Of a DNA stretch of 55,157 nt, positions 25,592 through 35,083 are shown in pieces. The DNA is from JBBIGV01 sp037447335 (GTDB taxonomy: Bacteria; Bacteroidota; Ignavibacteria; Ignavibacteriales; Ignavibacteriaceae): positions 1 through 55,157 of the forward strand of contig JBBIGV010000014.1 in the NCBI GenBank assembly GCA_037447335.1. Reading direction: 5' to 3'. Both the position numbers and the translations under genes were made by a program. The notes under the pieces are model-generated. The model was not told the DNA's origin. It did not search any database and worked only from the letters and a program-made list of their open reading frames with translations. Positions within the stretch are counted from its first letter, which is position 1; the number at the start of each line of letters is the position of its first letter.

Positions 25592-28180
25592 ATGACGCCT
25601 CCGAAATACATTCCACTTATTTTATTCCTTCTATTATTTGCCAGTCAGCTAATTTTCGGACAAATTGTTTTCAAGGAGCTGCCCCGCTACCAGATGAAAT
25701 TATCCGAGGAAGAGTTTTTTGATATTTCTCAAACCAGGAAGATCATCCCGCTTAATGGTATCTGGCAGGTCTATTCAGCAAATGACAAGGAAAAAAAACG
25801 TGTGATTGTGGGAGTGCCCTCGCTCTTTGAAGGTGATGCAGAGCTTGTTTTTGAGAAGGAGTTTTCATTAAGCATTGATGAAATCAATTCGGGCAGAATG
25901 AGGCTCGTTTTTCTCGGACTCAATTATAGCGCAGATATTTCTTTAAACAATGTGATCATTTACCGGCATACCGGAGGAGAAGTCCCCTTTCATCTTGATT
26001 TACCTAGGGATATTCTAACTTCAACCGATAAAAACCTTCTCTCAGTTCAACTGTATTATAAATTAGATTCTGAAAATACTATCCCTGTAAAACAGAGATT
26101 TTTATTCCCGCAAAATTTTGGTGGAATTTTCAGAGATGTTTACATACATCTTACACCTAATATTTCAGTTTCCGATTATCAGATAAAAAGCAAATTTACC
26201 CCGGCAAATAACTCGGCACAGGTTTCTATCAATGCAAAAATTGAGAACAGGGCATTCAGAACAACCAGAAATACAATCCCTGTATCAACTAATTTTAATT
26301 TAAAAGCATCATTAATTTCACCTGCAGGAACATTAATAACCTTTCCGGAATCAACATTTGATCTCCCGTTTAACAAAGATAAGTCAATCAGTCAAACGAT
26401 TACGGTAAACAATCCATTGTTGTGGTCACCCGCATTACCAAACTCCTACACTGCTGTAATTGAATTATGGCGCGGTGGTGAACTGATCGATAAAACAACA
26501 CAGCCGTTATCAATCTATTCTTTACAGGCAGAGCCTGATTCACTGATTTTTAACGGTGAAAATTTTTCAATACGCGGTGTAACGTTCATTCCTTCTTATG
26601 AAGATTTCGGGAGTATGACTTCATATGAACAAATGGAGAAGGATATTGCAGTAATAAAAGAGACCGGGTTCAACGCGGTCAGATTTTCAAAGGATGTTCC
26701 TCACCCGTATTTACTTGCATTGTGTCAGAGATACGGTTTGCTTGCATTTATCGAATTACCATTGAATGCAATACCCGCTAATATTTCACAGGAACCGAAC
26801 TTTATCGCCAGAAGCAGAAATTATCTTTCAAACTTCATATCAGCTTACAAAAAGTATAATGTTGCGGCAGTTGGAGTTGGAGGCGGCTTCCTGCCTGAGA
26901 TTCAGAATCATCAGTTAATGATCTCAAGCCTTGCCAGCCAGGTGAAAAGCGATATGGATGTTCTTACCTATGCTGCATTCAGCAAATTTGATCTTTATGA
27001 AATTGAAAGCCTCGATCTTTACGGTTTGGAGATTATCAACTCAATCCTTCATGACGATTTTATTCTGATTGACAGACTTCAAAACGATTTTGGACGAGGA
27101 AGGATTTTTATCAGTGAAGCTGCTTATGTTGTAAATGCAGGTCATACTAACGGATATGTTAATGATTTTTCTTACGAAGCTCAGGCTAAATACTTTGAAG
27201 ACCTGATTGATTTTTCTGCAGATAAGAAAATGTCTGGCTTCTTTATTAATTCAATGTTTGATTACCGTGGTGACTTTACTTCTATAATATCAGGTTACAA
27301 CCCGGAAAGACTATATAACATAGGTGTAATGGGTGAAGACAGGTCAGCCAACAGGCTCGGATACAGCGTTATATACTCAAAGCTTAACAATACAGAAAAG
27401 GTAACTATCCCGATCGGAAGCAAACGCGATGACGCACCTATGGTATTCATAATTTTCGGATTAGCGCTTGCACTTGTAATTGGCATATTGGTTAACTCGG
27501 GTAAAAAATTTCGTGAAGATGCCTCACGTGCTTTGCTTCGTCCTTATAACTTCTTTGCGGATATACGTGATCAGCGTATAATGTCTGGCTATCATTCCAC
27601 TATTCTCGGGCTTGTTATTGCATGTATTGCCGGTTTGTTGATCGGGAATGTACTCTTTCACCTGAAGACAAACATTCTGTTTGAAAAACTTTTATTGGCG
27701 TTCGGAAGCCCGAACCTGCTGCTGGTCTTTAGCTATTTATCCTGGCATCCCGTTCTTTCACTTGTCTGGATAACTGATGCGATCATAATTTTAATGCTGT
27801 TGTTAACTTTGCTCATCCGGGCAGCTTCATTCTTTGTTCGTACAAGAGTTTACATTTCAAGTGTTTTCTTCACGGTTATCTGGTCTTTTCTTCCACTTGT
27901 CCTGCTTATTCCAGTAGGGATTGTATTATACCGATTACTACAGGCAGACGTTGCCAATATGTATATTTATCTGTTTCTGCTCTTAACCTTTTTCTGGTGT
28001 TTTTATCGTCTGCTAAAAGGAATTTACGTGATCTTTGATGCAAATCTCGGAGGTGTATACTTCTATAGTTTCCTGTTCATTGTCCTTGCTGCAGGAGGAA
28101 TACTGCTTTACTATGAAATGATTAATTCCGTTATCAGTTATCTTAAGCTAACTATGGCTACTCATAATATTTTTGGATAG
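25592..28180 (+). CDS. GH2-like (pseudo)glycosidase with C-terminal membrane domain
   Basis: An 862-residue protein. A signal peptide (to about residue 23) precedes a GH2-type jelly-roll domain (about 30-190, ending GGIFRDVYIHL), an Ig-like domain (about 195-315) and a TIM-barrel-like region (about 320-600; NGENFSIRGVTFIPSYEDFG, ETGFNAVRFSKDVPHPYLL). From about residue 613 five to six hydrophobic helices follow, resembling Yip1-type membrane domains. The acid/base site, usually a GNE motif, reads VGVGGGFLPE, so activity is doubtful, although a possible nucleophile position IFISEA remains. The role is unknown; the ectodomain may bind glycan. The smc gene begins three bases after its stop. Confidence 0.75.
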   Translation: MTPPKYIPLILFLLLFASQLIFGQIVFKELPRYQMKLSEEEFFDISQTRKIIPLNGIWQVYSANDKEKKRVIVGVPSLFEGDAELVFEKEFSLSIDEINSGRMRLVFLGLNYSADISLNNVIIYRHTGGEVPFHLDLPRDILTSTDKNLLSVQLYYKLDSENTIPVKQRFLFPQNFGGIFRDVYIHLTPNISVSDYQIKSKFTPANNSAQVSINAKIENRAFRTTRNTIPVSTNFNLKASLISPAGTLITFPESTFDLPFNKDKSISQTITVNNPLLWSPALPNSYTAVIELWRGGELIDKTTQPLSIYSLQAEPDSLIFNGENFSIRGVTFIPSYEDFGSMTSYEQMEKDIAVIKETGFNAVRFSKDVPHPYLLALCQRYGLLAFIELPLNAIPANISQEPNFIARSRNYLSNFISAYKKYNVAAVGVGGGFLPEIQNHQLMISSLASQVKSDMDVLTYAAFSKFDLYEIESLDLYGLEIINSILHDDFILIDRLQNDFGRGRIFISEAAYVVNAGHTNGYVNDFSYEAQAKYFEDLIDFSADKKMSGFFINSMFDYRGDFTSIISGYNPERLYNIGVMGEDRSANRLGYSVIYSKLNNTEKVTIPIGSKRDDAPMVFIIFGLALALVIGILVNSGKKFREDASRALLRPYNFFADIRDQRIMSGYHSTILGLVIACIAGLLIGNVLFHLKTNILFEKLLLAFGSPNLLLVFSYLSWHPVLSLVWITDAIIILMLLLTLLIRAASFFVRTRVYISSVFFTVIWSFLPLVLLIPVGIVLYRLLQADVANMYIYLFLLLTFFWCFYRLLKGIYVIFDANLGGVYFYSFLFIVLAAGGILLYYEMINSVISYLKLTMATHNIFG

Positions 28181-28183
28181 AAA

Positions 28184-31100
28184 TTGTATCTGTCAAAGGT
28201 TGAAATACTGGGATTTAAATCCTTCGCTCAAAAAACTCTCGTGCAGTTTAAGCCCGGCATAACGTCTATTGTTGGACCCAATGGCTGCGGTAAGACAAAT
28301 ATCGTCGATGCTATCAGGTGGGTGCTTGGCGAACAAAAAAGCAGCGCGCTCAGAAGCGATAAGATGGAGAATGTAATTTTTAACGGCACTGCAACCCGCA
28401 AGCCAATGGGCATGGCAGAAGTTTCTTTAACTATCCAGAACACAAAGGGAATTTTAGATACAGAATACACCGATGTTACAATAACCCGCAGAATTTTCCG
28501 TTCCGGTGAAAGCGAATATCTTCTTAACAAGAATATTTGCAGGCTGAAAGATATTACAAATTTATTCCTCGATACCGGCATAGGAGCTGATGCCTATTCG
28601 GTTATTGATCTGAAGATGGTTGAAACTATCCTCAGCAATAAAGCTGATGAGCGCCGGATAATGTTCGAAGAAGCTGCAGGGGTTAACAAATATAAGCTTA
28701 GAAGAAGACTTGCTCTCAGAAAACTTGATGAGGTTAAATCAGATCTTACCCGCGTAAATGATATTGTTTCTGAAGTTGAAAAAAAAGTAAACTCTCTTGA
28801 GCGTCAGGCGAAGCGGGCAGATAAATATAACCGCATTTCTTCAACCTTAAAAGAGCTTGAGCTCGATCTTGCTGAACGTGAGATTGCTCTTTTCAACCGG
28901 CAGAAAGACGTAGCGAAGAAAATCAAGGAAGAAGAATTTGCAAGAAAGATTGCTATCGAATCGGACCTTAACAGGCATGATGATCAACTGAAGGAAATAA
29001 AAGCATCGTTGAGCGAAATTGAACTTCTGCTTCAGAACAAACGTAATGAAATTACCTCCGTTACGAAAAACATTTACGACGCTCAGAAAATAATTTCCGT
29101 TTCCGAAGAAAGAAAAAATTCGCTCGATAAAAATATCGTGAGGTATAAACAAGAGCTTGAAGAGCTTCACTCACAATTGCATGATGCGGAAGAAAGCATT
29201 CTGCAGGGAGATACTGCCTTTAAATACTTTGATGTTGAGCTTTCATCAAATCAGTTCAATCTTAAAAACAGTGAGGAATCTGTAATCCTCGTTAAGGAAC
29301 AGGTAGAAAATAAAAGAGGTGCTCTTAAAATCTATTCGGATAAGTTGCTCGAAAGCTTCAAAGAAATTACCGGCAAAGAGAATGATCTTTCAAATATTGA
29401 GAGGAACCTTGAAGAAAAGAATGATTCAATTGCCCGGCTTAATTCAAAGATACAAACCCTGACCGGCATTATTGCGAAAACTGTTGGCTTCATCGAAGAG
29501 CTCGGACAGGAAAGAGCAGAAGCTGACAAAAAGCTGTCCGAAGCTGAAGCACTCTATTCAACCAAGCAGAAAGAAAAAGCAGAACTCGAAAACAGATTAA
29601 ATGAACTCCGCAAAAAAGAACTTGAAGTTCAGAGTGTAATTAACAGCCTTTCAAATAAAATAAACTTCATTCGCAATCTGATTGATAACCTTGAAGGTGT
29701 CTCCAAAGGGGCAAAATTCCTGATTGAAAATACCGGCTGGGCTGCAGGAGAAAAAATTCTTCTTGCACATTCAGGCAATTGTAAGGAAGAATATCGTTTT
29801 GCAGTTGAGGCAGCATTAAAAAATAATCTTAACAATATTCTTATTGAATCCCTCGACGACCTGAAGAACGGTATTGAGTATTTGAAGAAAAATGAAACCG
29901 GCAGAGCGTCATTCTTTTTAAAACGAAACCTTGTCGATCAGAACAGGGGTGTATTTGAAAGACTGTTTGAACTTACATTAAAACGGAAAGCGAAAAAATT
30001 ATCCCTTGAGAAAGGATTTATCGGCTGGTGCAGCAGCTTTATCCGTACCGAAGATAAATGGAAACTATTCTTCGATAACCTGCTGAACAAAACAGCAGTG
30101 GTAGATAAATTTGACACCGCTCTTGCTCTCGCGAGCAAGTATAAAGGCTTCGGCTTTGTTACGCTTAACGGAGATATGATTGATTCAAATGGTATTGTTG
30201 ATGCCGGTTCGGAACCAAAGATTGATGATTCGCTTTTCGGAAGAAAGCAGCTTCTTGAAAAGCTTGAAAAAGAACTTCCGCAAAAACAGGTTGAAATGGA
30301 TAGACTCCGCCGGCAAATCGAAGAAACACTATCTGCTATTTCTAACATTGACCTTAAAGTTTTTTCGGAACGCGGCAGGATGCTTATAAATGATCTTTCA
30401 AATGTAGAAAAACAAATTGCCCGTTTTGAGTTTGAAAAAAATAAAGCTTCAGATGAAATTGAAAAAGCAAGGCAGGAAATTCAACAGCTTGCAGCAGATT
30501 CAAATCAGATTGATAACAAAAGGCAAAGCCTGCTGGCAGAGCTTGAGTCGCTCAATTCTTTGAAACTAAAAGCAGAGAAAGAAAAAGAAGCTCTTGAGAT
30601 AGACTTTAAAGCCTCAGAAGATGAATATAACCGGGTATCCTCTGTGCTTAATTCGATCATTCTTGGAATTGAAAGACTAAAGGGCGAAAAGCGCAACACA
30701 GAAAATTCAATTAAACGCGCTCAGGATTCAATTGAAAATATAAAGAAATCTGTTTCAAAGCGTGAGCTTGATATTTCATCATCCGAAGAAGAGATTTCAA
30801 AAATTGCCGGACTGATCGGGCAGAAAAAAACAGAACTGCAGCAGCTTGAGGATTCCAAACAGCTCCTGGTTGAGGAAGAGAGTCAGATCAATATCAGGCA
30901 CGATGCAATAAGAGCACGTATAGATGATATCGAGATGCAGCAGGCGGCACTAAGAAAAGAACGGGATCGGATTTCAGACCTCATCCATTCAGCAGAGATG
31001 AAGATCAGCGAGCTTACTATAAAAATCAACAATCTTTCTGACAATATAAATGAAAGCTATTCGCACAAACTTGAAGTAAAGCATTTTGATGATCTTGACA

Positions 31101-31777
31101 GTTTTAACTTTGCACAAAGAACTGAAGAGGTTCATAATCTGAAACAGCAGATAAAGAACCTCGGCCCTATCAATCTTCTTGCTTATTCAGAGTTTGAAGA
31201 AGAGAAAGAACGGCTCGATTTTCTGCTGGGACAAAGAAATGATCTGATTGAATCTGAAAAAGATGTCCTTAAAACTATCGCAGAGATTAACAGCACTGCA
31301 CAAAAACTTTTTCTGGATACCTTTAAAAAAATAAGAGAGAATTTTATTCGGATATTCAGGACTCTGTTTGATGAAGGCGACGAAGCAGATCTCAGGCTTG
31401 AAGACAATACCGATCCGCTCGAAAGTAAAATAGAAATTATTGCAAAGCCAAAGGGCAAGCGCCCAACTTCTATTGAACTTCTTTCAGGCGGTGAAAAAAC
31501 ACTAACAGCTATAGCGCTGTTATTTGCTATTTATCTTGTTAAGCCAAGCCCGTTCTGTATCCTCGACGAAATTGATGCACCTCTTGATGATGCAAACATC
31601 GACAGATTTACGCGTATTCTTAATGAGTTTAAAAAAGACACCCAATTCATAATTGTAACGCACAACAAAAGAACAATGGAAGCTGCTGAATCATTATACG
31701 GAGTAACAATGCAGGAAGAAGGCGTATCGAAGCTTGTTAGTGTAAGATTTAACGAGGACCTTAGCTTTGCTTCTTAA
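28184..31777 (+). CDS. smc: Chromosome segregation protein SMC
   Basis: A 1197-residue SMC ATPase that condenses and segregates the chromosome. The Walker A motif is GPNGCGKTNIVDAIRWVLGE near residue 31. Two long coiled coils flank a hinge (about residues 500-680; SGNCKEEYRFAVEAALKN, KYKGFGFVTLNGD). The C-terminal signature LLSGGEKTLTAIALLFAIY and Walker B FCILDEIDAPLDDAN are complete. The start is a TTG at 28184 that gives MYLSKVEILGFKSF, the conserved N-terminus. The partners scpA and scpB are not in the window. Confidence 0.96.
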   Translation: MYLSKVEILGFKSFAQKTLVQFKPGITSIVGPNGCGKTNIVDAIRWVLGEQKSSALRSDKMENVIFNGTATRKPMGMAEVSLTIQNTKGILDTEYTDVTITRRIFRSGESEYLLNKNICRLKDITNLFLDTGIGADAYSVIDLKMVETILSNKADERRIMFEEAAGVNKYKLRRRLALRKLDEVKSDLTRVNDIVSEVEKKVNSLERQAKRADKYNRISSTLKELELDLAEREIALFNRQKDVAKKIKEEEFARKIAIESDLNRHDDQLKEIKASLSEIELLLQNKRNEITSVTKNIYDAQKIISVSEERKNSLDKNIVRYKQELEELHSQLHDAEESILQGDTAFKYFDVELSSNQFNLKNSEESVILVKEQVENKRGALKIYSDKLLESFKEITGKENDLSNIERNLEEKNDSIARLNSKIQTLTGIIAKTVGFIEELGQERAEADKKLSEAEALYSTKQKEKAELENRLNELRKKELEVQSVINSLSNKINFIRNLIDNLEGVSKGAKFLIENTGWAAGEKILLAHSGNCKEEYRFAVEAALKNNLNNILIESLDDLKNGIEYLKKNETGRASFFLKRNLVDQNRGVFERLFELTLKRKAKKLSLEKGFIGWCSSFIRTEDKWKLFFDNLLNKTAVVDKFDTALALASKYKGFGFVTLNGDMIDSNGIVDAGSEPKIDDSLFGRKQLLEKLEKELPQKQVEMDRLRRQIEETLSAISNIDLKVFSERGRMLINDLSNVEKQIARFEFEKNKASDEIEKARQEIQQLAADSNQIDNKRQSLLAELESLNSLKLKAEKEKEALEIDFKASEDEYNRVSSVLNSIILGIERLKGEKRNTENSIKRAQDSIENIKKSVSKRELDISSSEEEISKIAGLIGQKKTELQQLEDSKQLLVEEESQINIRHDAIRARIDDIEMQQAALRKERDRISDLIHSAEMKISELTIKINNLSDNINESYSHKLEVKHFDDLDSFNFAQRTEEVHNLKQQIKNLGPINLLAYSEFEEEKERLDFLLGQRNDLIESEKDVLKTIAEINSTAQKLFLDTFKKIRENFIRIFRTLFDEGDEADLRLEDNTDPLESKIEIIAKPKGKRPTSIELLSGGEKTLTAIALLFAIYLVKPSPFCILDEIDAPLDDANIDRFTRILNEFKKDTQFIIVTHNKRTMEAAESLYGVTMQEEGVSKLVSVRFNEDLSFAS

Positions 31778-33728
31778 GACATCAATCCAAATACTAATTG
31801 CAATATTATTTTTTTTCTGCCTGCAGGCGCAAGCTCAATGGGTTAACAATCCTGCACAAAACACGCGGATTGTTTTTGACACTGTTGATCCGGTTCACAT
31901 CTCATCCACCGGTGATTCTAAAGGCGGGGCATTTCTTTTCTGGGAAGATAACAAAAGCGGGTTTCAGAGCGATGTTTACTTTCTGCACATTGATGCAAAC
32001 GGTAAAGTGAGCTTCCGTTCCGACGGGAAAAGAGTTTCCGAGCTGCCCGGCGCAAAACAAAATCCTGTTTCTTCACCACATCTGTTTAATACTGCTGTTG
32101 TTATCTGGAAAGACTTCACCAGGAATAAAGCGGGCGACCTCTTTGCTCAAAAAGTTCAAAACAACGGAAATCTGAACTGGTCAAATTCCGGTTTGCAGAT
32201 AACAAGGTTTGATAAAGAACTTTTTGATTATTCATTAGACACCGATCGCTTTGGAAATGTGTATATCACTTATGTTGTAAGAGAATCACATCCGGGCACC
32301 AACTTCAGAATTGAAATCCAAAAGATTACATCCGACGGAAATATGCTTCTCGATTCAACAAAGGCTCTGATATATAAATCGCCTGCAAGAAAAAGCAACC
32401 CGCAGGTGTTAAGCGATGAAAGCGGCAGCGCTTATATTTTTTGGCTTGAAAGCATAAACAACAGAATGGTGCTCTATTCTCAGAAAATTGATAGTGATGG
32501 AAATTTAATATGGGGTAAAAAAAATATTGCGGTTACTGCTCCTGAACAGGATATAATTTCTTATTCAGTAAAAAAGATCAATCCATCACTTATTCATATT
32601 ATCTGGCAGCCAAAACATCCGGAAAGAGACCTCTACCACCAGTTTTTAAATTCATCAGGAAGGTTTATGGTGAGCGGATGGGGGAAGAAAGTTTCTCTGA
32701 TACCCGGGCAAAAAACCAACCCGCAGGTAATAATACCTGACTCTTCAATTATCGTATCATGGACAAATGAACGCAATAAAGACAAGGATATTTACATTCA
32801 GAAGTTCAGCAAGACAGGTAAACCTCTCTGGACTGAAAATGGCGTTGCTGTAATAAGATATCACGGCGGCCAGTTCGGGCAACGCATGATTAGTGACGGC
32901 ACCGGCGGTGCAATTATTGGATGGATTGACCGCAGGATCGATACCCTCAATGCTGATATATACGCGCAAAGAATTACTTCTAAAGGTAAACCTGATTGGG
33001 ATTCCGCAGGTGTTATCGTTGCTGCGGGTTTTAATAATCCAAAAAGTTATCTCTCGATGGTTTCTGATGAAAGAGGCGGGGCGATGATGTTCTTTAATGA
33101 AAAGAGAGAAGGAAAAAACGAAATTCTTGCGCAAAAAATTTTTAATACCGGCACTTTTGTTTCACACATTATCGGATTTGATGCTCAGGTTGAGGGAAAT
33201 TCGGTACGTATTTCATGGTATGCTGCCAATGAAACCTCAACTACAGAATATACAATAGAACGAACTTCCGTTACCGACACTGCAATTGCTGAATGGCAGC
33301 ATGTAAGCATTCTGTTTTCGGAGGGAGGCGGTGAAGCAAAATATTATGAACACTATGACCATCCCGGTGAAAGCGGCACTTTTTACTATCGTGCTGTTCA
33401 GAGTGATATCGACGGCAATTTGTTTGTATCGGATGTAATTCGCGTTAACAGAATGGATGACGCAAGCGGTATAGTTCTATTCCAGAACGTGCCAAACCCT
33501 TTTAATGATGAGACTACTATAAATTTTCATCTGCCGCACGAAACCAAAATAAACATTGAAATCTTTAACAGCAGAGTGGAAAAAGTCTTTGAGCATAAAG
33601 ATGAAACCTATCCGGCGGGAAATAATGAGCTGGTTTTTTCAGCCGAAGGACTTTCGCCCGGAATATACTTTTACCGCTTCCAGGCAGGAGACTTTGTGGA
33701 AGTTAAGAAAATGGTTATAGCAAATTAA
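31767..33728 (+). CDS. T9SS-exported beta-propeller-like protein
   Basis: A 653-residue secreted protein. It has a signal peptide ending AQAQ and about 480 residues of repeats with the pattern GGAFLFWEDNK, DVYFLHIDANGKV, VIWKDF, DLFAQKV, SAYIFWLES, TNPQVIIPDSSIIVSWTNER, probably a beta-propeller. An Ig-like segment (about 475-570) follows. The last 80 residues are a type A T9SS sorting domain (LFQNVPNPFNDET, GIYFYRFQAG, EVKKMVIAN). It starts with TTG inside the end of smc (11-base overlap), so it is probably translated from the same transcript. Target or ligand unknown. Confidence 0.85.
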   Translation: MLLKTSIQILIAILFFFCLQAQAQWVNNPAQNTRIVFDTVDPVHISSTGDSKGGAFLFWEDNKSGFQSDVYFLHIDANGKVSFRSDGKRVSELPGAKQNPVSSPHLFNTAVVIWKDFTRNKAGDLFAQKVQNNGNLNWSNSGLQITRFDKELFDYSLDTDRFGNVYITYVVRESHPGTNFRIEIQKITSDGNMLLDSTKALIYKSPARKSNPQVLSDESGSAYIFWLESINNRMVLYSQKIDSDGNLIWGKKNIAVTAPEQDIISYSVKKINPSLIHIIWQPKHPERDLYHQFLNSSGRFMVSGWGKKVSLIPGQKTNPQVIIPDSSIIVSWTNERNKDKDIYIQKFSKTGKPLWTENGVAVIRYHGGQFGQRMISDGTGGAIIGWIDRRIDTLNADIYAQRITSKGKPDWDSAGVIVAAGFNNPKSYLSMVSDERGGAMMFFNEKREGKNEILAQKIFNTGTFVSHIIGFDAQVEGNSVRISWYAANETSTTEYTIERTSVTDTAIAEWQHVSILFSEGGGEAKYYEHYDHPGESGTFYYRAVQSDIDGNLFVSDVIRVNRMDDASGIVLFQNVPNPFNDETTINFHLPHETKINIEIFNSRVEKVFEHKDETYPAGNNELVFSAEGLSPGIYFYRFQAGDFVEVKKMVIAN

Positions 33729-34477
33729 TGGTGCGGCAATCCGTTAAACAAAATATGATTTACAGCCGAATAAAAATATTTGTTGACTTCGACGGTACTA
33801 TTACGCAGCAGGATGTTGGTGATGCAATCTTCCTTAAGTATTGCGATACTGACAAGGTAAACAATATCATAACTGATCTTCTTTCGGATAATATTAGTGC
33901 TCAGCAATGCTGGGAAATGTTGTGTGATCTTGTAAACGGAATTGACCGTAACGAACTGAACAACTATATAGATTCATTTTCTATTGACCCTTACTTTTGT
34001 GACTTTGCCGTTTTTTGCAATAAGAACAGAATACCATTTTACGTTTTAAGTGATGGTTTTGATTACTATATAAACAGAATATTTGCAAAAGAAGGCTTGG
34101 AAGACATAAATTATTTTGCCAACCGGTTAACAGTTACTGAAGACGGCAGATTCATACCCTCATTTCCGTACTCAGATACCGACTGCCGCAGCTCTGCAAA
34201 CTGCAAGCGAAATCATATTATAAATCTCAGCAGCGATGATGATTACACAATTTATATAGGAGACGGCAACTCCGATAAATATGTTGCTCCTTTCTGTGAT
34301 TATATTTTTGCAAAAGATGATCTGCTTCGTTTCTGTGAGCGGGAAAGGATTTCATATTTTCCTTTTAAAAATTTTAATGAAGTAATAAAAAGGCTTACAG
34401 AGCTTGGTTCTAAAAAACGGTTGAAAAAAAGTCATCAGGCAGAGCTTAAACGTCGTGAAGTTTATACAAGAGAATAA
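33728..34477 (+). CDS. HAD-superfamily phosphatase, MtnX/phosphoserine phosphatase-like
   Basis: A 249-residue HAD IB hydrolase. Motif I is VDFDGTITQQDVGD, motif II is YVLSDGFDYYI and motif IV is YIGDGNSDKYVAPFCD. This suits the MtnX-like group (phosphatases related to phosphoserine phosphatase and methionine salvage enzymes). The substrate is not fixed by the sequence, and no methionine salvage genes are adjacent. The ATG overlaps the stop of the upstream gene by one base; a second ATG at 33755 is an alternative start. Confidence 0.8.
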   Translation: MVRQSVKQNMIYSRIKIFVDFDGTITQQDVGDAIFLKYCDTDKVNNIITDLLSDNISAQQCWEMLCDLVNGIDRNELNNYIDSFSIDPYFCDFAVFCNKNRIPFYVLSDGFDYYINRIFAKEGLEDINYFANRLTVTEDGRFIPSFPYSDTDCRSSANCKRNHIINLSSDDDYTIYIGDGNSDKYVAPFCDYIFAKDDLLRFCERERISYFPFKNFNEVIKRLTELGSKKRLKKSHQAELKRREVYTRE

Positions 34478-34485
34478 AAAGATAT

Positions 34486-35073
34486 ATGTCGGCATTCGCA
34501 TCAACATTATTTAAATACCGGAGCTATACACCGGTTCCTTTCGTACTGATAATGTTTCTTTATCATAACGCGAATATATGGAGCCTTATCGGAGGGTTTG
34601 TTCCCGTTGTAATAGGAGAGCTTATACGGTTATGGGGTGTTAGCTGGGCGGGAAGTGAAACGCGAACCACAGGTTCCGTTGGCAGTTCATACCTGGTAAT
34701 AAGCGGTCCGTTTGCATACGTTCGCAACCCGCTTTATGTTGGAAATATTTTGATATATACCGGATTAGGCGTGATGTCGTTTGCTGTATTTCCATACTTT
34801 CAGATAGCGGGATTTTTATTCTTCTCCATTCAATATCATTTAATAGTTAAAGAAGAAGAATCATATCTTCTTAAAACATATGGCGCTGATTATGATGAAT
34901 ACGTAAAAAATGTAACCCGGTTCTTTCCGCGGTTCACTCCATATAAAAAAGAAAATCTTATACAGCCGTCATTCAGCCTAAAAGCCGGATTGCGTTCAGA
35001 AAAGCGATCCCTTCAGGCTATTATATTTATCATTATAACCTTGCTGCTTCTTTGGTTCCTACGGAGATTATGA
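34486..35073 (+). CDS. Isoprenylcysteine carboxyl methyltransferase-like membrane protein
   Basis: A 195-residue protein with four to five hydrophobic helices. The SAM-binding C-terminal motifs of the ICMT/PEMT membrane methyltransferases are present: GPFAYVRNPLYVGNILIYTG near residue 78 and KEEESYLLKTYGADYDEY near residue 125, followed by VTRFFPRF. Members methylate lipids or lipophilic substrates; the substrate here is unknown. It stands eight bases after the HAD gene and ten before lpxB, suggesting an envelope-related operon. Confidence 0.8.
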   Translation: MSAFASTLFKYRSYTPVPFVLIMFLYHNANIWSLIGGFVPVVIGELIRLWGVSWAGSETRTTGSVGSSYLVISGPFAYVRNPLYVGNILIYTGLGVMSFAVFPYFQIAGFLFFSIQYHLIVKEEESYLLKTYGADYDEYVKNVTRFFPRFTPYKKENLIQPSFSLKAGLRSEKRSLQAIIFIIITLLLLWFLRRL

Positions 35074-35083
35074 AAATATATTT

